Positions 6,887 to 12,772 of a stretch of 13,767 bases of DNA are shown in pieces; within the stretch, counting starts at the first letter, position 1, and the number at the start of each line of letters is the position of its first letter. The position numbers and the translations under genes were made by a program. Source of the stretch: Comamonadaceae bacterium (lineage in GTDB: Bacteria > Pseudomonadota > Gammaproteobacteria > Burkholderiales > Burkholderiaceae_C). The notes under the pieces were generated by a model that was not told where the DNA came from, did not search any database, and was given only the letters and a program-made list of their open reading frames with translations. The stretch covers positions 1 to 13,767 of the forward strand of contig CANGZO010000032.1 of assembly GCA_947458305.1 (NCBI GenBank). The letters run 5' to 3'.

Positions 6887-7885
6887 TCAGGGCAAGACTG
6901 CGGGGGCCATGTCCACTCTGGCGGGCAAGAGCTTGTTTTCGCTCATGGCATTGGCCACCGCTTGAATGGCCGGCACATTTCCACGGGCCTTGAAGTTGCT
7001 GATGGTGTTGCGCAAGGTCACCTCGGCAATTTGATCGGCATTGGGCAATTGCATGGCAAAAGTCTTGCGCAAGATTTCCAGTGTGCGTCCGAAGTTGGCT
7101 GGGTTGGCAATGAAAGCCTCTGACAAGTCCAGCGTTCTGCGGATGGCGGCCACCGTTTGCGGATTGGCCGCTGCCCATTCGGTCTTCACTGCCATGGTGC
7201 CGGATCCGCCACGTGTGGCCAGCAGGCTCTTGGGGCCTTGGCCTTTGCGCGGGTCTACCACCACACGGCAGGCCTTGAGCACTTCGCACATGCCATCGGT
7301 GGGCGAGAAGGTCATGATCAGATCGACCTGGCCACGGGTGAGCGCTGGAAAGGCGGTGTCTGGCGCACCCACGGCCACAAAGGTCACGTCGTTCGCGGTC
7401 AGACCCGCATCTGCGAGCATGTCGATGACTTGGAATTCGGCGCCCGAGCCACGCTGGGTCACGCCAATTTTCTTGCCCTTGAAGGACTTGACCACGCCGG
7501 GATAGCCTTCTTTTTCGGTGGCCAGCTCGGTGTTTGCACCCGCAGCCATGAAAAACACCGGATCGGTGAAGCCTGCACCAATGATGGTGATGGGCGCCTT
7601 GCGAGCCACGGCTGCAACCGCTACTTCGGTCGGGCCAAAATACACCTCGATGTCGCCGGCCAGCATGGTCTGCATGCCTAGCGGACCGCCCCCGATGGTT
7701 CGCAGTTCGCAGCGAATACCGGCTTGCTGGCAAAAGCCTTGTTCTTGGGCCACGCGCACCATCAAATTGCCGGTGCCGGGATAGTCCTGAAATCGCACAA
7801 CGGATTGCGCCATGGCGCTGGCGCCCAGTGTCAGAGCGATGGCACCCAGGGTGGTGCGTACAAATGCAGGGGCAGAAAATTTCAT
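6887..7885 (-). CDS. Periplasmic substrate-binding protein, TauA/SsuA/NMT1-like
   Basis: The first gene of the operon. From the ATG at 7885 (GGAG ribosome site nearby) the protein has 332 residues and a clear signal peptide: charged start MKFSAPAFVR, hydrophobic LGAIALTLG, cut likely after ASAMA at residue 26. An upstream start at 7963 would put 26 polar residues before the signal peptide and run through the operator region, so it is rejected. The mature part shows the NMT1/SsuA-like pattern: VRFQDYPGTGNLMVRVAQEQGF, then GPTEVAVAAVARKAPITIIG, then a second lobe starting at KGKKIGVTQRGSGAEFQVIDML. Relatives bind sulfonates, nitrate, pyrimidine precursors or aromatic acids, so the ligand is open. 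Its place with the dioxygenase suggests that the ligand, or a derivative, is the dioxygenase substrate. Confidence 0.92.
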   Translation of the reverse strand: MKFSAPAFVRTTLGAIALTLGASAMAQSVVRFQDYPGTGNLMVRVAQEQGFCQQAGIRCELRTIGGGPLGMQTMLAGDIEVYFGPTEVAVAAVARKAPITIIGAGFTDPVFFMAAGANTELATEKEGYPGVVKSFKGKKIGVTQRGSGAEFQVIDMLADAGLTANDVTFVAVGAPDTAFPALTRGQVDLIMTFSPTDGMCEVLKACRVVVDPRKGQGPKSLLATRGGSGTMAVKTEWAAANPQTVAAIRRTLDLSEAFIANPANFGRTLEILRKTFAMQLPNADQIAEVTLRNTISNFKARGNVPAIQAVANAMSENKLLPARVDMAPAVLP

Positions 7886-7910
7886 GTCGTCTCCAATGTG
7901 GTTCTTTGAC

Positions 7911-7924
7911 TTGATCACCGTCAA
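7911..7924. promoter_or_regulatory. FNR/ANR-type box (TTGATCACCGTCAA)
   Basis: TTGAT-CACC-GTCAA matches the FNR-family consensus TTGAT-N4-ATCAA at nine of ten informative bases. Its centre lies about 33 bases upstream of the binding-protein ATG. If transcription starts near 7932 (see the promoter entry), the box would be inside the transcript, a position suited to repression. The regulator next door lacks the Fe-S cysteines of FNR, so another family member might use this box. A chance match is possible. Confidence 0.4.
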
Positions 7925-7938
7925 GCTCGGCGAGGTAG

Positions 7939-7944
7939 ATTTGA
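7939..7944 (-). promoter_or_regulatory. Possible -10 element for the transporter/BMC operon
   Basis: On the minus strand this hexamer reads TCAAAT, four of six matches to TATAAT. A start about 7 bases further, near 7932, would put the centre of the palindrome at 7962-7985 at -41.5, the classical position for a CRP-type class II activator. No good -35 element is present, as expected for an activator-dependent promoter. This is inference from spacing alone. Confidence 0.25.
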
Positions 7945-7961
7945 ATCCGCGAACATTCGGC

Positions 7962-7985
7962 AAATTGTTTCTGATGTGACAATTT
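7962..7985. promoter_or_regulatory. Perfect palindrome, likely operator of the adjacent Crp/Fnr-family regulator
   Basis: The arms AAATTGT (7962-7968) and ACAATTT (7979-7985) are perfect inverted repeats separated by ten bases. The inner TGT-N10-ACA spacing equals that of the CRP site TGTGA-N6-TCACA. It sits in the divergent gap, 34 bases before the regulator ATG and 76 bases before the binding-protein ATG. It could control both the BMC operon and the regulator itself. Confidence 0.6.
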
Positions 7986-8019
7986 AGGGGAAAGCACTCA
8001 AAAAACTCTTTGCCTCAAA

Positions 8020-8751
8020 ATGAAAGACACCATGACTTTGCCGATCAACCGTCCTTTCAATGCCAAGCAGCGCACAGTGCGCCAGCCGGCTTACAAAGCG
8101 CTCGATGCCGACGTGTTCACCAAGGTTTGGGCCGAGAACGCCGCATTGACAGCCCGCTCCGCCAAAGCCTTGCACAGCGTGGGCGTGTTGCGCCAATGGA
8201 CCGAAGGGCAAGTGGTGCTCAGCCGAGGCCAATCCACCTCGGCGGCCTTGCTTCTGGTCAAGGGGCGCTTGCGGGTCAGCGTGACCACACCTGAAGGCGA
8301 AGAGCACTTGCTGCGCTGGATGCTGCCTGGCGAAATTTCGGGCTTGAGCTCGGTGTTTGCCGAAACCACGTACCCGGCTGATCTGGTGGTCGTCGGCCCG
8401 ACTCAGGTGCTGCACATCGAGCGCGTGCGTCTGATTGACCTGATCAACCGCGACCCTGCCGTGGCTGTGGATTTGCTGCGCATCCTGGGCCTGCGCATCA
8501 ACCAGCTGCTGGACACGCTGGCCGATCAAAGCATGCACAGCCTGGAGCAACGCGTGTGGGCCACGTTGGAGCGCATTGCCAAGTTCAACAGCGTGGCCGT
8601 GCCCGACGGCGTGATGCTGCGTGTGAGCCAGTCCGACCTGGCCCAAGCCGCCTCCGCATCACGTCAGCGCGTCAACCAACAGCTGCGGCACTTCCAAGAC
8701 CAGGGCTTGATCCGGCTGGGGTATCGAAACATCGTTTTGCTGCGCCGCTGA
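8020..8751 (+). CDS. Crp/Fnr-family transcriptional regulator
   Basis: A 243-residue regulator with an N-terminal cyclic-nucleotide-binding-like beta barrel (about 50-140: GQVVLSRGQSTSAALLLVKGRLRV, then MLPGEISGLSSVFAETTYPAD), a dimer helix (about 145-172) and a C-terminal winged helix-turn-helix (about 198-240: VSQSDLAQAASASRQRVNQQLRHF). There is no cysteine at all, so it cannot carry an FNR-type Fe-S cluster. The cAMP-contacting Arg-Ser of CRP is Pro119-Ala120 here, so cAMP is an unlikely ligand. In the recognition helix CRP Arg180 is kept (Arg215), while Glu181 and Arg185 become Gln216 and Gln220. It is transcribed away from the BMC operon and is the natural candidate for its control. The start could also be the ATG at 8032; neither has a strong ribosome site. 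Confidence 0.93.
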   Translation: MKDTMTLPINRPFNAKQRTVRQPAYKALDADVFTKVWAENAALTARSAKALHSVGVLRQWTEGQVVLSRGQSTSAALLLVKGRLRVSVTTPEGEEHLLRWMLPGEISGLSSVFAETTYPADLVVVGPTQVLHIERVRLIDLINRDPAVAVDLLRILGLRINQLLDTLADQSMHSLEQRVWATLERIAKFNSVAVPDGVMLRVSQSDLAQAASASRQRVNQQLRHFQDQGLIRLGYRNIVLLRR

Positions 8752-8805
8752 GTGCGTGATGCCACGCCAAGACGTGCTTTTCAATCGATCAAATGGCCCT
8801 GACCC

Positions 8806-9618
8806 ATGACGTTTCAAACCACCGAACCCCCTTTCCTCTTTCGCCAAGGCACACGCCCTTTGTTGATCTCGATGCCGCATGTGGGCACGCATGTGCCGCC
8901 TGCGTTGGCCAGTCGCCTCACCGACGAAGCCCAGCGCGTGCCCGACACCGATTGGCATTTGGAGCGCTTGTACGACTTCGCCGACGCGCTGGGTGCCTCG
9001 GTGCTGGTGGCCACGCATTCGCGTTTTGTGATCGACCTGAACCGCCCACCTGACGGCAGCAGTCTGTACCCGGGACAAAGCGTCACGGGTTTGTGTCCGG
9101 TGGACTTGTTTGACGACCAGCCGCTGTACCGCGACCCGGCCGATGTACCGGATGACGCCGAAGTTGCCGAGCGGCGCGAAGCCATCTGGCAGCCTTACCA
9201 CGCGCAGTTGGCGCAAGAGTTGGCGCGGCTGCGCGAGGTGCATGGCGTGGCGGCGCTGTGGGACGCGCACTCCATCCGCTCGGTGCTGCCGCGATTTTTT
9301 GACGGCCAACTGCCCGACCTGAACCTGGGCACGGCCAACGGGGCCAGCTGCAGCCCTGTGCTGGCCGAGCAACTGCTGGCCATTGGCCGGGCCGCCGCGC
9401 CCTACACCGCCGTGCTCAACGGCCGCTTCAAAGGCGGGCACATCACCCGCCAATACGGCAACCCGGCGCAAGGCGTGCACGCGGTGCAGCTGGAAATGAC
9501 GCAGTGCAGCTACATGCAGGAAAGCTGGCCATTTGACTATTTGCCCGAGGTGGCGGCGGGCGTGCAACCGCATGTGCGGCGGATGCTGGAGGCGGTGTTG
9601 GCGTTTGTGGAAAGTTGA
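8806..9618 (+). CDS. hutG: N-formylglutamate deformylase/amidohydrolase (HutG-like)
   Basis: A 270-residue member of the N-formylglutamate amidohydrolase family, metal-dependent enzymes that split N-formylglutamate into formate and glutamate, the last step of one histidine degradation route. Visible features are SMPHVGTHVP (22-31), DTDWHLERLYDF (47-58), the DLNRPPDG block (77-84), LWDAHSIRS (151-159) and NGRFKGGHITRQYG (205-218), with the metal-binding His and Asp residues in place. The length equals that of Pseudomonas-type HutG. No other hut gene is in the window, so the true substrate may be another N-formyl compound. It follows the regulator by 54 bases on the same strand with no visible terminator, so co-transcription is possible. 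It converges on alkB with a 27-base gap. No good ribosome site is visible. Confidence 0.85.
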   Translation: MTFQTTEPPFLFRQGTRPLLISMPHVGTHVPPALASRLTDEAQRVPDTDWHLERLYDFADALGASVLVATHSRFVIDLNRPPDGSSLYPGQSVTGLCPVDLFDDQPLYRDPADVPDDAEVAERREAIWQPYHAQLAQELARLREVHGVAALWDAHSIRSVLPRFFDGQLPDLNLGTANGASCSPVLAEQLLAIGRAAAPYTAVLNGRFKGGHITRQYGNPAQGVHAVQLEMTQCSYMQESWPFDYLPEVAAGVQPHVRRMLEAVLAFVES

Positions 9619-9645
9619 GGCCCAGGTCACGCGCTGTCAAAGCGT

Positions 9646-10818
9646 TCAGACCCAGCGCCGAATGAGTTGTTGCCGAGCTGATGGCTGGACATTGGCCAGG
9701 TTCAAATTTCCGCCATAGTGCGCCATCACGCGGTGGTCCATCCACGTAAACCACAGAGGCGGGCAATAGGCCACCGAGATCATGGTGGCGTAGCCTGCGG
9801 GCAGTTGCGGGGCGGACTCGAAATGCCGCAGCGCTTGGTATCGTCGGCTCGGATGCGCGTGGTGGTCAGAGTGTCTTTGCAGCTGGTAGAGCAACAAGTT
9901 GCCCACCAGGTGGTTGCTGTTCCAGGAATGCTCGGGCTCGCAGCGCACATAGCGCCCAGCTCTGTCTTTTTGTCTCAGCAAACCGTAGTGCTCCACATAG
10001 TTCACCACCTCCAGCATCGAGGCCGCGTACACCGCCTGCACCACCAAAAAGGGCAGTACCACCCAGCCCAGCCACACCACAAGTGCGCCAAACAAAACCA
10101 GCGTCATGCCCCAGGCCTGCAGGTTGTGGTTTTGGGGGTGCCAAACCTTCATGCCTTGTTTGTCCAAACGCTCTTGCTCCAGCGCCCAAGCCGATTGCAG
10201 GCTGCCCCAGACCGATCGCGGCAAAAAGGCCCAAAAGCTTTCGCCCATGCGTGCGCTCGCTGGGTCTTCGGGTGTGGCCACGCGTTTGTGGTGGCCCCGG
10301 TTGTGTTCGACAAAAAAGTGGCCATATGCACTGGGCGCCAAAGCAATCTTGGACAGCCACCGGTCCAAGGCCTCTTTTTTGTGGCCCAACTCATGCGCGG
10401 TGCCAATGCCAATGCCGTTGATGGCCCCCACCGTCAATACCAAGGCGGCATAGCCCCACCATGGCAGCGACTGAGTGACCGCGATCCAAGCGCCCAAGAC
10501 CGTGCCGATCAGCTGCACAGGCACATAGGCCCAAACCATGGCGCGGTAAAACACATCGACATCGAGTTGCGCCACCGCCGATTCGGGCGGGTTGCTGAAG
10601 TCTTCGCCAAACACGCGGTCAAACACGGGCAACAACACATGGATGATGAGTGGGGCCAGCAGCATGCACCACCATTGCCCTGTCCAGACGAAGGCCAACA
10701 AGGAGCCTGTGAATGTCAGGGGTATCGACGGGCTCAGCAGCCACAACCAGCGCTTGTCTTGCCAAGCCTCGTCGAGTGGAGTGCTTGGATTGTTCACGGC
10801 TGATGCCTGCTGAGGCAT
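9646..10818 (-). CDS. alkB: AlkB-type alkane 1-monooxygenase (membrane di-iron hydroxylase)
   Basis: A 390-residue integral membrane enzyme that hydroxylates the end of alkanes to 1-alcohols using O2 and electrons from rubredoxin. All AlkB histidine boxes are intact: HELGHK (142-147), EHNRGHH (171-177), LQRHSDHHAH (313-322), plus the AlkB-specific NYVEHYGL (273-280). Several hydrophobic helices surround them, and the length is typical (Pseudomonas AlkB has about 400). No rubredoxin or rubredoxin reductase gene is in the window and none is fused here. The start codon is at 10818. The mRNA there can fold into a perfect 6-base-pair hairpin that includes the ATG. It is divergent from the GMC dehydrogenase, which could oxidise the alcohol product. 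Confidence 0.96.
   Translation of the reverse strand: MPQQASAVNNPSTPLDEAWQDKRWLWLLSPSIPLTFTGSLLAFVWTGQWWCMLLAPLIIHVLLPVFDRVFGEDFSNPPESAVAQLDVDVFYRAMVWAYVPVQLIGTVLGAWIAVTQSLPWWGYAALVLTVGAINGIGIGTAHELGHKKEALDRWLSKIALAPSAYGHFFVEHNRGHHKRVATPEDPASARMGESFWAFLPRSVWGSLQSAWALEQERLDKQGMKVWHPQNHNLQAWGMTLVLFGALVVWLGWVVLPFLVVQAVYAASMLEVVNYVEHYGLLRQKDRAGRYVRCEPEHSWNSNHLVGNLLLYQLQRHSDHHAHPSRRYQALRHFESAPQLPAGYATMISVAYCPPLWFTWMDHRVMAHYGGNLNLANVQPSARQQLIRRWV
10803..10818 (-). promoter_or_regulatory. Hairpin sequestering the alkB start codon
   Basis: The first 16 bases of alkB mRNA, AUGCCU-CAGC-AGGCAU, form a perfect 6-base-pair stem with a four-base loop that holds the start codon in the stem. No strong ribosome site precedes it (GGCCCTGA). 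This may keep translation low or make it conditional; this is inference. Confidence 0.35.
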
Positions 10819-11010
10819 TCAGGGCCAACAAACTCAAGGACGGTCCGCATAACTTGTCTCCTAATTTGGTGCCATTGTGAGGGGTGTTGGGGCCAACGAG
10901 ATGTCGCCATGGCGAGGGGTTTTCTGGGAAAAACCCTGATGCACACAAGACAGGCTAAGGCACGCTGGAGCCCTTACATTGGACGCACAAAGCATTGGGG
11001 GAAGTGTTTC
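10819..11010. promoter_or_regulatory. Divergent control region between alkB and the GMC dehydrogenase
   Basis: These 192 bases separate two divergent genes and must hold both promoters. No strong -35/-10 pair is obvious. Visible structure includes an inverted repeat, GGGTTTT-CTGGGA-AAAACCC (10917-10936), and a shorter one, GTTGG-GG-CCAAC (10886-10897). The word GGCCAAC occurs twice (10823-10829 and 10891-10897). Any of these could be an operator; none matches a named regulator that I can recognise. Confidence 0.4.
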
Positions 11011-12603
11011 ATGGAATTTGACTACGTGATCGTGGGCGGTGGCTCGGCCGGGTGTGTGCTGGCAGCCCGTTTGAGCGAGGACCCAAACGTGCAAGTGGCC
11101 CTGCTCGAGGCCGGGCCGCCCGACACCAGTGCCTTGATCCATTGCCCTGCGGGCATCGCGCTCATGGCCCGCACCGAAATCGTCTCGCAAGGCTTGAACA
11201 CCGTGCCGCAACCCGGCTTGAACGGCCGCATCGGTTTTCAGCCGCGTGGCCGTACTTTGGGCGGCTCCAGCTCGACCAATGCGATGGCTTACATCCGAGG
11301 CCAACAGGTCGACTACGACACTTGGGTGCAGATGGGTTGCACGGGTTGGTCATGGGCCGAGGTCTTCCCCTACTTTCTCAAGGCCGAACACAACGAGCGC
11401 ATCCACAATGAGTGGCATGCCCAAAACGGCCCTTTGAACGTGGCCGACCTGCAAAGTCCCAATGTGTTTTCCAAGCGCTTTGTCGAGGCTGGCATACAAG
11501 CAGGTTTGGCGCACAACACCGACTTCAACGGCCCCACACAAGAAGGCGTGGGCATGTACCAGGTCACGCAGCGGGCGGGCGAGCGCTTCAGTGCGGCCAA
11601 GGCTTACCTCACGCCCAACTTGAGCCGACCTAATTTGCATGTGATGACGGGCGTCACGGTGGACCGCATTGGCTTGGTGGATGGCGTGGCGCGGCAGGTG
11701 CACGCCTTGCAGGACCGTCAAGCGCAGACCGTGACCGCCCGGCGCGAAATCATTTTGAGCGCCGGCGCTTTCCAGTCGCCTGCCATCCTCATGCGCTCAG
11801 GCATTGGGCCGGCCGCGCATCTGCAAAGCCTGGGCATCGAGGTGCTGCGCGACTTACCCGGCGTGGGCGAAAACCTGCACGACCACCCCGACGCGGTGCT
11901 GGTGGCCGATGCACCGGGGCACACCGATTTGATCGGCGTGTCACCCAAAGGCATCTGGCACACCCTTCAGGCCATGTGGGCATGGCGGAAACACCGTACC
12001 GGGCGATTGACCACCAACTTCGCAGAAGGCGGTGCGTTTTACAAAAGCCGACCTGAAGAAGCGCACCCGGACATTCAGCTGCACTTTGTGGTGGCCAAAT
12101 TGGTCGACCATGGCCGCCAATTGACGCTGGGGCATGGTTACTCTTTGCATGTGTGCTTGTTGCAACCCGACAGCCGTGGCCGGTTGCAATTGACCGACCG
12201 CGATCCGAACAGCGCCCCACTCATCGACCCGCAGTTTTTGAGCGACCCGCGTGACCTGCAGCGCTTGCGCGACGGCGTGCGCCAAGCCCAAAAAATTCTG
12301 GCCCAGCCCGCTTTGGCCGCATATGGCAAAGAGTGGGCGGCATCTGCCAATGCCCGCACCGACGAACAACTCGAAAACTGGATTCGCCAAAACGCTGACA
12401 CGGTCTACCACCCGGTAGGCACCTGCCGCATGGGCCAAGACAACATGGCGGTGGTGGATGCGCAACTGCGCGTACACGGCGTACCCGGCCTGCGCGTGGT
12501 CGACGCGTCCGTCATGCCGCGCATCGTGAGCGGCAACACCAATGCGCCGACGATCATGATGGCGGAGAAGGCGGCGGATTGGATTCGGGCTTCAAGGCCT
12601 TGA
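11011..12603 (+). CDS. GMC-family FAD-dependent dehydrogenase (choline dehydrogenase/AlkJ-like)
   Basis: A 530-residue glucose-methanol-choline family flavoprotein that oxidises an alcohol to an aldehyde, usually passing electrons to the respiratory chain. The FAD-binding motif is VIVGGGSAG (6-14), the family signature is GRTLGGSSSTNAMAYIRG (80-97), a second signature is GAFQSPAILMRSGIG (252-266), and the catalytic His467 lies in YHPVGTCRMG, followed by GNTNAP (508-513). The ATG at 11011 is chosen because it begins directly at the FAD fold and has a GGGGAAG ribosome site; an in-frame ATG at 10909 would add 34 residues unlike the family. Being divergent from alkB suggests an AlkJ-like role on alkanols, but choline or another alcohol cannot be excluded. 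Confidence 0.93.
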   Translation: MEFDYVIVGGGSAGCVLAARLSEDPNVQVALLEAGPPDTSALIHCPAGIALMARTEIVSQGLNTVPQPGLNGRIGFQPRGRTLGGSSSTNAMAYIRGQQVDYDTWVQMGCTGWSWAEVFPYFLKAEHNERIHNEWHAQNGPLNVADLQSPNVFSKRFVEAGIQAGLAHNTDFNGPTQEGVGMYQVTQRAGERFSAAKAYLTPNLSRPNLHVMTGVTVDRIGLVDGVARQVHALQDRQAQTVTARREIILSAGAFQSPAILMRSGIGPAAHLQSLGIEVLRDLPGVGENLHDHPDAVLVADAPGHTDLIGVSPKGIWHTLQAMWAWRKHRTGRLTTNFAEGGAFYKSRPEEAHPDIQLHFVVAKLVDHGRQLTLGHGYSLHVCLLQPDSRGRLQLTDRDPNSAPLIDPQFLSDPRDLQRLRDGVRQAQKILAQPALAAYGKEWAASANARTDEQLENWIRQNADTVYHPVGTCRMGQDNMAVVDAQLRVHGVPGLRVVDASVMPRIVSGNTNAPTIMMAEKAADWIRASRP

Positions 12604-12630
12604 TGTCACTTGGGTTGTGAATCCAAAGGA

Positions 12631-12650
12631 AAAGCGCCCGAAGGCGCTTT
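12631..12650. terminator. Bidirectional stem-loop terminator between the GMC gene and gap
   Basis: AAAGCGCC-CGAA-GGCGCTTT is a perfect 8-base-pair stem with a four-base loop. Read on the minus strand the loop is TTCG and the stem is followed by TTTTCCTTT, a good intrinsic terminator for gap. On the plus strand the U-tract is short (TTTG), a weaker stop for the GMC gene that ends 28 bases before. Confidence 0.7.
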
Positions 12651-12733
12651 GTCCGTGAACACCATGACTCAGATGCCGTTGCTCCGCCTGGGCGATGTGG
12701 CAAAGCGAAGCGCCTCTGAGCCCTGGCGGGGCA

Positions 12734-12753
12734 GCGGCAGCTGAGTCTGCCGC
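12734..12753. repeat. Inverted repeat downstream of gap
   Basis: GCGGCAG (12734-12740) and CTGCCGC (12747-12753) form a perfect 7-base-pair stem with a six-base loop, 19 bases beyond the gap stop codon. There is no U-tract. It may protect the 3' end of the gap message or help terminate it. An alternative overlapping stem, GCAGG-CACCA-CCTGC, lies at 12752-12766. Confidence 0.35.
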
Positions 12754-12772
12754 AGGCACCACCTGCCACCGG

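Noticed and set aside
7886..7963. Upstream start for the binding protein
   Set aside because: It would place 26 polar residues ahead of a normal signal peptide and overlap the operator region.
8020..8751. Oxygen-sensing FNR with Fe-S cluster
   Set aside because: The protein contains no cysteine, so it cannot bind the FNR cluster; it is only a family member.
8659..9630. A 323-codon minus-strand frame opposite the HutG-like gene
   Set aside because: The plus-strand frame has conserved metal-binding motifs; the antisense frame is Arg/His-rich with no domain.
9718..10803. A 361-codon plus-strand frame opposite alkB
   Set aside because: All AlkB histidine boxes are intact on the minus strand; the opposite frame shows no recognisable domain.
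10909..11010. Upstream start for the GMC dehydrogenase
   Set aside because: The added 34 residues precede the FAD fold, look unlike the family, and cover the likely promoter; the ATG at 11011 has a good ribosome site.
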